64,000 bases of DNA from Acinetobacter sp. TR3 (lineage in GTDB: Bacteria > Pseudomonadota > Gammaproteobacteria > Pseudomonadales > Moraxellaceae), in assembly GCF_027105055.1 (NCBI RefSeq), contig NZ_CP114264.1, positions 620,001-684,000 on the forward strand. Reading direction: 5' to 3'. The notes under the pieces were generated by a model. It saw nothing but the letters and a program-made list of their open reading frames with translations. It did not search any database and was not told the DNA's origin. A program made the position numbers and the translations under genes. Positions 1 through 8,449 of the stretch are shown here, one piece after another; the stretch's first letter is position 1, and every line of letters starts with the position of its first letter.

Positions 1-952
1 TTTCCCACAAACGCCAGCCATGATCTTGTCGGTCACGAATCAGCTCAGGAACATCGAATTTATCGCCATAGCGTGAATCAGCCGTAATCGAACCTAAAGT
101 AAAGAGCGCAAGATCATGCTCACCCAGTTGAATTTGTTCAGTGCCTTCTAGAATGTTGACATAAAGTTGAGTCGCTTTACGTTCCTTCGTTTGGGTATCT
201 TCGACAAAGTCCGCATCTGTGACATAACTACCAAAACGAACATCAACGCCTTGTTCCACCAACCAACGTTGTAAGGGATGAATCATTGAATCATATTGAT
301 TGTATTTGGTTCGTTTTACGCCTGCTAAGGTATGGATGCGCGGTAATTCTTGAATGAAACGTAAAAAATAACGGCGTAATTCTGCTGCGCTGTGCCATTT
401 TTGAAAGGCAAACGTAGTTCGCCACATCCGCCAAAAGTTGCTTTGGAAAAATGCATCATCAAAAAATTCATCAATACGGCGGCTACCGATACGATCTTCT
501 TTTAATGCCAGTAGACGTAACATTTGAGCGCGGTTGAGCGTTGATAATCCCAATTTTTGAGCTTCTGCAATAATATGGTTTGAGTCAATCAAACGTGCTT
601 GAGCATTGGTTTTGACTTGTTCATTGAACTCACGGCATTCTTCACGGACAGAAATGTCTGGGTTTTCTAATGATGGAATGCTTGAAAATAAATCCCAAGT
701 ACACAGATAAGTCTCATCGGTCAGCATACGTCCACCACGTGTGACCCATGCTTGATTTGGATTGAGTGGATTATGCCCACCATCCATCGAACCACCTGAA
801 ACATTCAGTTCTTCTAAAATATGGATATGTTCGGCTGGCACTTTAGCATCACGAATCGCAAAAGCAGCCGCGGCCATACCTGCAATCCCGCCGCCAACAA
901 TCCAAAGATGTGATTTAGAGCGATCTAATGTTTTAAGTCTTATATTTTGCAT
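1..952 (-). CDS. ohyA: Oleate hydratase (MCRA family), 3' part outside window
   Basis: FAD-dependent enzyme that adds water to the cis-9 double bond of unsaturated fatty acids such as oleate, giving 10-hydroxy acids. The first 317 codons are visible, read from ATG at 952; the C-terminal part lies beyond base 1. The N-terminus carries the FAD-binding Rossmann motif GGGIAGMAAAAFAIRD (about residues 20-35), then SGGSMDGGHNP and TRGGRMLTDETY, which are typical of the myosin-cross-reactive-antigen/oleate hydratase family. There is no signal peptide, so it should be cytoplasmic. It is divergent from the LysE-type exporter at 1308 across an AT-rich gap. The family assignment is strong; the exact substrate is inferred. 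Confidence 0.88.
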   Translation of the reverse strand, partial: MQNIRLKTLDRSKSHLWIVGGGIAGMAAAAFAIRDAKVPAEHIHILEELNVSGGSMDGGHNPLNPNQAWVTRGGRMLTDETYLCTWDLFSSIPSLENPDISVREECREFNEQVKTNAQARLIDSNHIIAEAQKLGLSTLNRAQMLRLLALKEDRIGSRRIDEFFDDAFFQSNFWRMWRTTFAFQKWHSAAELRRYFLRFIQELPRIHTLAGVKRTKYNQYDSMIHPLQRWLVEQGVDVRFGSYVTDADFVEDTQTKERKATQLYVNILEGTEQIQLGEHDLALFTLGSITADSRYGDKFDVPELIRDRQDHGWRLWE

Positions 953-1307
953 CTGATGTGCCTCGTTTGTAGTTCTAAAGAAAATTAAAGACATAATTTT
1001 ATTATGGGATTATATGTTTTAAAAATATATGAAAGTTCTGCTAAAATTCGATGATAAATTTTTATCATAAAAATACTTTAATAGAAAAAATGGATGCACA
1101 ATAAAATTTTAGTATTCATATGCTATATTTTAACTGTTTGATATTGAAATTAAATTGAGTTTTTACTCTATTTTTAGTTTTTTACTAAATATCAAATTGC
1201 TTGAAAAATCCTTAAATTTATAAACAGAAATCAAAAAAATTATATCTTCTATTATGGTTTTTTAAGTAAAATAAATAGTTGAAAATTACTTTAATTCAGA
1301 GGCTCAC
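953..1307. promoter_or_regulatory. AT-rich divergent promoter region
   Basis: Non-coding gap of 355 bases between divergent genes. For the rightward gene a weak sigma70-like pair is TTGCTT at 1197-1202 and TATAAA at 1219-1224 with a 16-base spacer. In DNA this AT-rich such matches arise by chance, so this is only a candidate. I see no open reading frame or strong hairpin. Confidence 0.3.
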
Positions 1308-1931
1308 TTGGAATCATTATTGATTTTAGGCTCTATTGCTTTGGCATTAATGTTGGGGGCAATTAGTCCCGGTCCTACATTTATTTATGTTGCCAAAAAC
1401 TCAATTGCGATTTCACGTAAACATGGCTTATTTACTGCGCTTGGTACAGGCACGGGGGCAGCATTATTTGGTTTGCTTGCAGTGATGGGGCTACAAGCAA
1501 TTTTGTTGGCTGTGCCTTCTGCCTATATCGCTTTGAAAGTTTTTGGTGGTCTGTACTTACTTTGGCTGGCGTTTAAAATCATTAAACATGCTAAAGAACC
1601 CATGGAAGCCATGAATGGTACTGTGAAGACCATGAGCTATGCACAGGCTTTTCGTTTAGGGCTGATTACCCAGCTTAGTAATCCGAAAATAGCGATTATC
1701 CTTGCCAGTATTTTTACTGCGTTATTACCGAAAGAAATCCCAACATATTTTTATGTGGTATTGCCGATGCTGTGCTTCTTTATTGATGCCGGTTGGTATT
1801 CTCTGGTTGCGGTGGCATTGTCTGCGGAAAAACCACGCCGTGTATATTTAAAGTTTAAGAAAGTATTTGATCGTGTTGCAGGTGGGGTAATGACCTTGCT
1901 TGGGTTGAAGTTGATCTTTGGGATGAAGTGA
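1308..1931 (+). CDS. LysE/RhtB-family amino-acid exporter
   Basis: Inner-membrane exporter of 207 residues, the usual length for LysE/RhtB proteins that expel amino acids or related metabolites. The family motif SPGPTFIYVAKNS follows the first hydrophobic helix (residues about 20-32). About six membrane segments can be drawn, with LGLITQLSNPKIAIILASIF marking the conserved second half. The start is a TTG at 1308, preceded by TTCAGAGG at a good distance; the next ATG (in MLGAISPGP) would cut into the first helix. It stands alone, with a terminator just downstream. The substrate cannot be told from sequence. Confidence 0.85.
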   Translation: MESLLILGSIALALMLGAISPGPTFIYVAKNSIAISRKHGLFTALGTGTGAALFGLLAVMGLQAILLAVPSAYIALKVFGGLYLLWLAFKIIKHAKEPMEAMNGTVKTMSYAQAFRLGLITQLSNPKIAIILASIFTALLPKEIPTYFYVVLPMLCFFIDAGWYSLVAVALSAEKPRRVYLKFKKVFDRVAGGVMTLLGLKLIFGMK

Positions 1932-1937
1932 TACCGT

Positions 1938-1968
1938 AAAAAAAGCGACCATGAAAGTCGCTTTTTTA
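1938..1968. terminator. Bidirectional rho-independent terminator
   Basis: The arms AAAAAAAGCGAC and GTCGCTTTTTT form a GC-centred hairpin flanked by A and T tracts. It lies between the convergent exporter (ending 1931) and metallo-hydrolase (ending 1993) genes and can serve both. Confidence 0.85.
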
Positions 1969-1992
1969 TTGCCTAGAATCAGCTCATTTGTC

Positions 1993-2970
1993 TTAATCTT
2001 TAAAATGTACAGGAATCCATTGATAGCTCTTTCCATCTGCTGAATAAATATGTCCAATGCCGGGGAAAGGCAAATGTGGAGCGGCAATGGTTTGTCCATT
2101 TTTAGCGAAATTAGCAAATTGCTTTAAACGCGTTTGAACCGCTTTTTTCGGGTCTATATCGTATTCGATTGCAGTTTCTGGTTTATCAAATTGAACTGTA
2201 TGTGAATGTACGATGTCACCAATAAAAACTACCGATTCACCGTTGGTTTTTAGTTCATAACTAAAATGTCCCGGTGTATGTCCTGCCGTGTTAATAACTT
2301 TAAAGCCTTGAATCTCATCACCGAGTTTATAGGTTTTAAAGCGTTGTTTGGTTTGGTATGGGGCAATGGCTTCCTTAATCTTTTCGACTGTCCCTAAGTA
2401 ATTGGCTTGTTTCTCTTTTGGTAATTTTGCTGCTTGTTTGGGATCTAGCCAATAATTGGCTTCATCATTCGATACGTATACGGTTGCATTAGGAAAATTG
2501 ACAACGCCATCTTTACTGATACCGCAAACATGGTCAGGGTGTAAATGCGTAAGTAAAATGGTATCGACCTGTTCAGGTTTGTAGCCCGAAGCAACCAGAT
2601 TTTTTAGAATGGAGCCTAAATGTGGGCCAAAACAACTGGCTGCACCGCTATCGACTAGTACCAGTGATTTTCCTGTATTGACGAGGAACGCATTGATAGA
2701 GGTTTGTACGCCTTTATCTTGATCTGCATAGTATTTCTTCAAAATTTGTTGCACTTGTTGTTGAGAAATATCTTTAAATAAGTTTGGCGACATAAAGTTG
2801 GTGCCATCCAATAATGCAGTGATTTGTACATCACCCACTTGGTGTTGATAGTAGCCTGCAACCTGTTTTTGTTGTTCAATGACTGGCAGGGTTTTGCTTG
2901 TTTCTGCATGGATAAGGAATGGAAGGCTGCTTAAGAATGATGCTGAAAGGAGTAGGGCTGTTTTTTTCAT
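1993..2970 (-). CDS. Periplasmic MBL-fold metallo-hydrolase
   Basis: Metallo-beta-lactamase-fold hydrolase of 325 residues. It begins with a Sec signal peptide, MKKTALLLSASFLSSLPF followed by a cut near HAETS, so it should act in the periplasm. The zinc-binding motif THLHPDH (HxHxDH) is at about residues 142-148. Further family histidines appear in NTAGHTPGHFSYEL and in AAPHLPFPGIGHI near the end. An AHGPHLGS-like loop is replaced by GAASCFGPHLG. Secreted relatives include lactonases and arylsulfatase-like or quorum-quenching enzymes, but the substrate cannot be read from the sequence. It is a single gene sharing its terminator with the convergent exporter. Confidence 0.82.
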   Translation of the reverse strand: MKKTALLLSASFLSSLPFLIHAETSKTLPVIEQQKQVAGYYQHQVGDVQITALLDGTNFMSPNLFKDISQQQVQQILKKYYADQDKGVQTSINAFLVNTGKSLVLVDSGAASCFGPHLGSILKNLVASGYKPEQVDTILLTHLHPDHVCGISKDGVVNFPNATVYVSNDEANYWLDPKQAAKLPKEKQANYLGTVEKIKEAIAPYQTKQRFKTYKLGDEIQGFKVINTAGHTPGHFSYELKTNGESVVFIGDIVHSHTVQFDKPETAIEYDIDPKKAVQTRLKQFANFAKNGQTIAAPHLPFPGIGHIYSADGKSYQWIPVHFKD

Positions 2971-3103
2971 AAGGTCATTAAAGTTATTAGAGAAACAACA
3001 CTTTTAACATGAATTGCAACTTGACAGGGAGGATTTTCCAACAAAAAATCTGTCTGTGTAAGTGAGTTTTGTTCTGAGTTTCAAAAGAGTTTATGTTCGT
3101 GCT

Positions 3104-3589
3104 TCAATTTATTTGTCGATTGTTTTGGACTTTTTTCCATTCAATAACAGTGCAAATTAATATTGTAGGGAGGATGAGAACAAATTGCAGATAACCAAAG
3201 GTGATTAAAGGTGATGGGGTGAGTATAGCAAGAATTAAAATAAAGGGTGCAAGCATAAAGCCTAAAATGCAACTATAGATCATGCTGCGCATTAAGGATA
3301 TTTGAGCAAGCTTTTTGGCAAAGAAATGCTGGAACAACAATTGAGTGATTATTGCAGGAATGATACCAAGTAAATAACCAAAGGGTGTAATTAAAAATAA
3401 TCCTCCAATCATTGGAAATATGATTGAGGGCGTAATGAGACCTTTTAAAAAGCGTATTGGATCACCAAACATAATGGGGCTATGAATTGTGATTACAATG
3501 ATTAATGTTCCAATAAATGGTCCCCAAATGACAAATGCTGAACTAAGCCATTTAGGTTTCTGTGGAAAGCTCGTGTTTGTAATAGGCAT
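3104..3589 (-). CDS. Small multi-pass membrane protein, unknown function
   Basis: Protein of 161 residues that I do not recognise. After a short polar N-terminus ending near PKWLSS it has about four hydrophobic segments: FVIWGPFIGTLIIVITI, the IIFPMIGGLFLITPFGYLLG stretch, SCILGFMLAPFILILAIL, and FVLILPTILICTVI. The basic tail EWKKVQNNRQ should lie in the cytoplasm. There are no catalytic motifs. It lies downstream of metG on the same strand, but the strong hairpin at 3634-3657 separates them. Confidence 0.6.
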   Translation of the reverse strand: MPITNTSFPQKPKWLSSAFVIWGPFIGTLIIVITIHSPIMFGDPIRFLKGLITPSIIFPMIGGLFLITPFGYLLGIIPAIITQLLFQHFFAKKLAQISLMRSMIYSCILGFMLAPFILILAILTPSPLITFGYLQFVLILPTILICTVIEWKKVQNNRQIN

Positions 3590-3633
3590 ATTATAAGTTT
3601 TATCATGGTTTTATTTTTGCACACTAACACAAA

Positions 3634-3657
3634 AAAAGACTTCCAAAGAAGTCTTTT
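3634..3657 (-). terminator. Rho-independent terminator of metG
   Basis: A perfect 10-bp stem AAAAGACTTC / GAAGTCTTTT with loop CAAA. On the minus strand it is followed by a run of T (the A-tract at 3631-3637), placing it directly after the metG stop codon. Confidence 0.85.
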
Positions 3658-3674
3658 AAGTCACTAGACGCTGA

Positions 3675-5732
3675 TTAAGACACTTTATCGCCAGCTTTAG
3701 CGCCAGATTCAGGTGAAATCACCCAAACACCTTCGCCATTACCTGCGGCAAGTACCATACCGTTAGAAATACCAAAACGCATTTTGCGAGGTGCAAGGTT
3801 TGCCACCATCACCACTAATTTGCCTTTTAAATCTTCTGGCTGATAAAACTCACGAATACCACTAAACACATTACGTGGCTCAGCTTCACCTACATTTAAA
3901 GTGAGTTGAAGTAATTTATCAGAACCTTCTACCGTTGCAGCTTCTAAAACTTCAGCTACACGAAGGTCAACCTTCATAAAGTCTTCAATACCAATAATTT
4001 CAGCTTCACCTACTTTAGGTTCAGGCTTTTTCTCGGCTTTCTTCTCTTTTTTCTTTTCTACTTTTGGCGCTTCTGCCGCAGCAGCTAAAGAATCTTTCGA
4101 TGCATCCACCATCGCAGCAACCGCTTTAGGATCAACACGCTGCATCAGTGGTTGGAATTGAGCAATTTCGTGTGCAACGAGGATTTGCTGACGTGATGCA
4201 AAGTCAAAGCTTTCAAGTTGTAAGAAAGACTGAACTTGAGCCGCAAGTGTTGGAAGAACAGGAGCCAAGTAAATCGCGAGCTGACGGAATAAGTTAATAC
4301 CAACCGAGCAAACATCATGAACTTGTTGTTCTTGACCTTCTTGCTTTGCAAGCGCCCAAGGCTTTTTCTCATCAATATATTGGTTTGCTTTATCCGCAAG
4401 CGCCATAATCTCACGAACAGCTGCGGAGAATTCACGTGCTTCATAGGCTTGGGCAATTGAATCGCCCGCATCAATAAAGCTTTGAACCAATTCAGGCTCA
4501 GCACAAGTGTTAGAAAGCGTATTATTGAAATTGCTGTTAATAAATTTTGCACAACGGCTGGCAATATTCACCACTTTACCGACAAGGTCAGAATTCACTT
4601 TCTGTACGAAGTCATCCAAATTCAAATCTGAATCTTCAACTTTGTCAGAAAGCTTAGAAGCAAAGTAATAACGTAAATATTCAGGATTCAAGTGCTGTAA
4701 ATAAGTTTCAGCTTTGATGAATGTGCCGCGAGATTTTGACATCTTCTGACCGTTCACCGTTAAGAAACCATTAACGAATAAACCAGATGGCGTGCGGTAG
4801 TTCGCACCTTCAAGCATTGCAGGCCAGAACAGTGCATGGAAGTAAACAATGTCTTTACCAATGAAGTGATAAACTTCTTTATCACTGTCTTTTTTCCAGA
4901 AATCATCAAAACTTAAATCAGGACGTTTGGTTTTGATGTAGTTTTCAAAACTCGACATATAACCAATTGGTGCATCGACCCAAACATAGAAATATTTGTT
5001 TGGCGCATCTGGAATTTCAAAACCAAAATAAGGCGCATCACGTGAAATATCCCAATCTGATAAACCTGCTTCAAACCATTCATCTAGCTTGTTGGCAATC
5101 GAAACAGGTAAACGACCTTGATCACGCGTCCATTTTTGTAAGTATTCTGAGAAATTCGGAAGTTTAAAGAAATAGTGATCTGATGATTTCTCAACAGGGG
5201 TCGCACCACTCAATGTTGAGCGTGGATTTTCTAACTCTGTTGCATTGTACGTTGTACCACAGACTTCACAGGCATCGCCGTATTGATCTTCCGATTTACA
5301 TTTTGGGCATGTGCCTTTAATGAAACGGTCAGACAGGAACATGCCTTTTTCAGGATCAAAAAGCTGATTGACAGGACGAATTGCGATATTGCCTGCTTCA
5401 CGGTTCTTAATATAAATTTCTTCTGAACGCGCTTTGTTCTCATCACTATTGGTTGAATCATAGTGATCGAAATGCACGCCAAAACCATCAAAATCACGAA
5501 TGTGCTCTTTCTGAACATTGGCAATTTGCGCTTCAGGGCTGATGCCATTGGCTTCAGCACGTAACATGATCGCTGTACCATGAGCATCATCCGCACATAC
5601 GTAAGTCACGTCATGACCCATTGCACGCATCGCACGAACCCAAATATCTGCTTGGATATAACCGAGTAAGTGACCCATATGGATAGGACCATTGGCATAA
5701 GGAAGGGCATTGGTGACTAAAATTTTACGCAC
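3675..5732 (-). CDS. metG: Methionyl-tRNA synthetase
   Basis: Class I aminoacyl-tRNA synthetase that charges tRNA-Met in the cytoplasm. The protein shows the HIGH-type signature ([11 protein letters not shown]), a zinc knuckle ([18 protein letters not shown]), the KMSKS loop ([12 protein letters not shown]), an anticodon-binding helical domain, a Lys/Glu-rich linker ([15 protein letters not shown]), and a C-terminal OB-fold tRNA-binding domain ([13 protein letters not shown] to the end). I place the start at GTG 5732: it follows AGAGA, gives [15 protein letters not shown] directly, and yields 685 residues. An in-frame ATG at 5855 would add 41 residues of unrelated sequence. Confidence 0.97.
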   Translation of the reverse strand: MRKILVTNALPYANGPIHMGHLLGYIQADIWVRAMRAMGHDVTYVCADDAHGTAIMLRAEANGISPEAQIANVQKEHIRDFDGFGVHFDHYDSTNSDENKARSEEIYIKNREAGNIAIRPVNQLFDPEKGMFLSDRFIKGTCPKCKSEDQYGDACEVCGTTYNATELENPRSTLSGATPVEKSSDHYFFKLPNFSEYLQKWTRDQGRLPVSIANKLDEWFEAGLSDWDISRDAPYFGFEIPDAPNKYFYVWVDAPIGYMSSFENYIKTKRPDLSFDDFWKKDSDKEVYHFIGKDIVYFHALFWPAMLEGANYRTPSGLFVNGFLTVNGQKMSKSRGTFIKAETYLQHLNPEYLRYYFASKLSDKVEDSDLNLDDFVQKVNSDLVGKVVNIASRCAKFINSNFNNTLSNTCAEPELVQSFIDAGDSIAQAYEAREFSAAVREIMALADKANQYIDEKKPWALAKQEGQEQQVHDVCSVGINLFRQLAIYLAPVLPTLAAQVQSFLQLESFDFASRQQILVAHEIAQFQPLMQRVDPKAVAAMVDASKDSLAAAAEAPKVEKKKEKKAEKKPEPKVGEAEIIGIEDFMKVDLRVAEVLEAATVEGSDKLLQLTLNVGEAEPRNVFSGIREFYQPEDLKGKLVVMVANLAPRKMRFGISNGMVLAAGNGEGVWVISPESGAKAGDKVS

Positions 5733-5934
5733 GGATATTGTTCTCTCATTCGTATTTACAAGGCAAATGATTTTACATGACTTAAGAGCGACTTGCACAA
5801 GGGAATCGGTGAAATCTTTATAGCCTGATGGGAAATCATTATTTTCAAACTTCATACAAGCTTCACTTTGGCTTCAACCAAAACACATTTCATTTGTTAA
5901 GAATAAGTACAATCTCAAAAATAGAGGAATAGAA

Positions 5935-6396
5935 ATGAGGTCTTGGTCTTTGGTCTGTGCATCACTCTCAGCTAGTTTAGTTTCTGTTTTTAGTTTTGTG
6001 ATTCCATTTTGCCTGTTTTTAAATTTTCGACAGAATCACCTGATTCATGTGGTCAGTGATGGCATGGAAGTGATGATGTATTTGACCCCAATACTCATCG
6101 TTTTGGCTTTTATCTTTTATCTGATTGTTTTTGCAGTATTGAAATTGCCCACTCAGATTTTTGACTTATACCAGTTTTTAAAAATAAGTTTTGTGATCTT
6201 AATTGCTTGGGCTTTACTTGTCTTAATGATTCTATTCGAAGATCAGGTCAATCAGATTGATTTTGCAACTTTAAAGATCGGTGTTTTGATATATTTCATC
6301 ATGCTGCCGATTCTGGCGTTAGGATGTATGAGTGCGAATAGTTGTTATTTTGTGATGAATAAAGTATATCAAAAGAACAACAATATCCTATTTTGA
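5935..6396 (+). CDS. Small inner-membrane protein, unknown
   Basis: Protein of 153 residues that I do not recognise. Four hydrophobic segments are visible: LVCASLSASLVSVFSFVIPF, YLTPILIVLAFIFYLIVFAV, FLKISFVILIAWALLVLMIL and IGVLIYFIMLPILALGCMSA. The arrangement, with short charged loops, resembles paraquat-inducible/PqiA-like or DUF-type four-helix membrane proteins, but no diagnostic motif is present. The start ATG follows AGAGGAATAGAA, a good ribosome-binding site. The gene lies between divergent metG and a convergent unknown gene. Confidence 0.6.
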   Translation: MRSWSLVCASLSASLVSVFSFVIPFCLFLNFRQNHLIHVVSDGMEVMMYLTPILIVLAFIFYLIVFAVLKLPTQIFDLYQFLKISFVILIAWALLVLMILFEDQVNQIDFATLKIGVLIYFIMLPILALGCMSANSCYFVMNKVYQKNNNILF

Positions 6397-6419
6397 TTAA
6401 AAGTACGCATCCCTAAGGA

Positions 6420-6917
6420 TTACATACTTTGCATCTGCTTAACGGTCACACTTTGCTTAGAGTTCTTTCTTAAAGAGATGATTTTTCCTTTAGATAAGAA
6501 ATGAATGTGATAGCTCTTTAGGCCATCTGTTTTCGGATCAACCGTGATTTCAGCAAAGAGTGGTGTTTGCCAAAGTTCATCACTTCCTAACGTACCTAAC
6601 CACGCTTGAGCTTTGATCACAGCCGTAAATTCATTTTTGATTTCTAAATTACTAATACTTAGTTCGCTACACCAATGAACGGTCTTTGGAAATTCAACTT
6701 TTGAAAATTTCCAACAAATTGAAAGTGCCAAGCTTGTTGCAATTCTAGCATAATCGTTGCTTTCATTATGAATGACAGGAAGTAATTGTTCTGCCAAATC
6801 ACCTTCAAAAGAATCAATCATGTTTTGAATTCTTTTTTTACTCGACAGGATATAGTTCAGTCGCTTTTCTTGAGCTTGAAGTTCATGTTGAATTTCTAAA
6901 AGTTCATTTTCATTCAT
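6420..6917 (-). CDS. Hypothetical cytoplasmic protein
   Basis: I do not recognise this protein of 165 residues, counted from ATG 6917. A TTG at 6959 would add 14 residues, and neither start has a clear ribosome-binding site. The N-terminal third is a predicted coiled coil (ELLEIQHELQAQEKRLNYIL, then SSKKRIQNMIDSFEGDLAEQ). The rest is mixed alpha/beta and ends in a basic tail. There is no signal peptide and no membrane segment. It converges on the preceding membrane-protein gene and is divergent from the acetyltransferase. Confidence 0.5.
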   Translation of the reverse strand: MNENELLEIQHELQAQEKRLNYILSSKKRIQNMIDSFEGDLAEQLLPVIHNESNDYARIATSLALSICWKFSKVEFPKTVHWCSELSISNLEIKNEFTAVIKAQAWLGTLGSDELWQTPLFAEITVDPKTDGLKSYHIHFLSKGKIISLRKNSKQSVTVKQMQSM

Positions 6918-7024
6918 AGATAAAGCTTTATCAATAAAGTTAGGATTACGATAATGCAAAAGTATATCTGATCTAATTGTTTATATTGTGAATAGTTTTT
7001 AATTGAAATTTGATGGTTGTAAAA

Positions 7025-7561
7025 ATGATCGAAACACCCAGACTGATTTTACGTCAATGGTTAGAAACAGATTATTCAAGTTTTGCAGAGATGAGCGCTA
7101 ATCCAGAGGTTATGCGGTATTTTCCAAAAATACTTAATCGATCAGAAAGTGATGCTTATATTGATAAATTAAAAGCAATCATTCAAAAACAAGGTTGGGG
7201 TTTTTGGGCAGTGGAATTAAAAGAAACCCAACAATTTATTGGTTTTGTGGGTTTACATGATCAACCCACACAATTTTCCTTTTCACCTTGCGTTGAAATT
7301 GGTTGGCGCTTAGATCAAGCTTTTTGGGGGAAAGGTTATGCGCCAGAAGCGGCAAATGCTGCCTTAGCTTTTGCTTTTGATCAGTTGAAACTAGAAAAAG
7401 TTGTATCTTTTACCACACTAGATAATAAAAAATCTCAAAAGGTGATGGAGAAGATAAAAATGAGAAAGATCACTGAATTTCAACATCCTGCTTTAGATCT
7501 CAATCATCCATTAAGCTGGCATGTGCTGTATGAAATATCTAAACAGGAGTTTAAAGGATAA
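7025..7561 (+). CDS. GNAT-family N-acetyltransferase (RimJ/RimL type)
   Basis: Acetyl-CoA-dependent acetyltransferase of 178 residues, resembling the RimJ/RimL branch that acetylates protein N-termini or small amines. The family opening ETPRLILRQWLETDYSSFAEM is clear. The acetyl-CoA loop appears as AFWGKGYAPEAANAALAFAF, equivalent to the usual Q/RxxGxG/A segment, and the C-terminal strand is KVVSFTTLDNKKSQKVMEKI. The start is uncertain: ATG 7025 begins the homologous region, while TTG 7010 and ATG 7013 lie just upstream in frame. The acceptor substrate is unknown. Confidence 0.85.
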   Translation: MIETPRLILRQWLETDYSSFAEMSANPEVMRYFPKILNRSESDAYIDKLKAIIQKQGWGFWAVELKETQQFIGFVGLHDQPTQFSFSPCVEIGWRLDQAFWGKGYAPEAANAALAFAFDQLKLEKVVSFTTLDNKKSQKVMEKIKMRKITEFQHPALDLNHPLSWHVLYEISKQEFKG

Positions 7562-7751
7562 AACTGCTGTTATTCTTTTATATGATTTTTATATCTAAAA
7601 ATTCAAAAGGTTACCGAACAGAAATGATTTGAATCTTCCTGTATCCCATTTGTTTCAATTTGCATCAATTCCTCTAAATATCCGCAGAATCTTGTATAAC
7701 TATAACCGAAAGCAACAGTAATTTATTACGATATAACAAGAGGAACAAGAC

Positions 7752-8288
7752 ATGAGTAATGACAAAATTGATCAGTTAAAAGAGTTCGCATCAAAAGACT
7801 TGGAGCAAACTAAAACAGATTTACAGCAAGTCAAAGATAAAGTCAGCGAACTTGGAAATGACATCAAGCAAAAAGGTCAGGAAACTGTCGAAGACGTTAA
7901 AAACTTTGCAGCTAAAGATATTGATCAAACGAAAGCTGATCTGCAACAAGCAAAAGATAAAGCGAATGAGTTGAAGCAAAAGGGTGAGCAAGCTTTAGAT
8001 GATTTAAAAACAAATGCAACGGATCAGTATGGTGAGGGTAAAGCTGCTTTATCTGCTAAAGCAGATGAGCTGAAAGAAAAATTGGCAGATACTCAGCATG
8101 CAGCCAAAGAGAAATTAGATCATTTAAAAGAAGAAGCAAGCCATAAGTTAGAAGATGCCAAAGCAAAAGCTGCTGAATTAAAAGATGAAGCAGCTGCTAA
8201 GCTTGAAGATCTAAAAGCTCAAGCGAGCCATAAACTGGATGATTTAAAGAAAGCTGCAACAGATACATTAAATAAATTCAAAGGTTAA
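7752..8288 (+). CDS. LEA-like hydrophilin with coiled-coil repeats
   Basis: Protein of 178 residues, strongly hydrophilic and built of Lys/Glu/Asp/Ala repeats, with no aromatic core, no cysteine and no signal peptide. Two long repeats match each other: KEFASKDLEQTKTDLQQVKD (about 11-30) and KNFAAKDIDQTKADLQQAKD (about 54-73). The C-terminal half repeats ASHKLEDAKAKAAELKDEAA and QASHKLDDLKKAA in an 11-residue rhythm. This resembles group-3 late-embryogenesis-abundant proteins and bacterial hydrophilins, which protect cells during drying. A role in desiccation tolerance is inferred. AAGAGGAACAAGAC gives a good ribosome-binding site. Confidence 0.65.
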   Translation: MSNDKIDQLKEFASKDLEQTKTDLQQVKDKVSELGNDIKQKGQETVEDVKNFAAKDIDQTKADLQQAKDKANELKQKGEQALDDLKTNATDQYGEGKAALSAKADELKEKLADTQHAAKEKLDHLKEEASHKLEDAKAKAAELKDEAAAKLEDLKAQASHKLDDLKKAATDTLNKFKG

Positions 8289-8323
8289 TCTTTTGATGAC
8301 TATTTAAGATTCACGCTTATATT

Positions 8324-8369
8324 CAGAGAAGAAAACACGTTCATAAAAAATGAGCAATTATCTTCTCTG
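8324..8369. repeat. Inverted repeat between hydrophilin gene and apbC
   Basis: CAGAGAAGA at 8324-8332 and TCTTCTCTG at 8361-8369 are perfect inverted arms around a 28-base loop. There is no T tract, so it is a weak terminator at best; it may protect the mRNA end or form part of the apbC leader. Confidence 0.4.
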
Positions 8370-8449
8370 GGATGAGCGTCCAATGTTCAATACTGCTAAA
8401 CTAGCCAAACTCAGTGATATATTGATCGTCTGTTTTTGGAGTAAACAAA

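Noticed and set aside
762..956. Rightward 64-residue frame opposite the oleate hydratase N-terminus
   Set aside because: It is an antisense shadow of a clearly conserved coding region.
4145..4564. 139-residue leftward frame inside metG
   Set aside because: It overlaps the conserved metG coding region in another frame and has no ribosome-binding site or family features.
7752..8288. Tandem DNA repeats in the hydrophilin as a CRISPR-like or mobile repeat
   Set aside because: The repeats are in frame, imperfect and explained by the repetitive protein.
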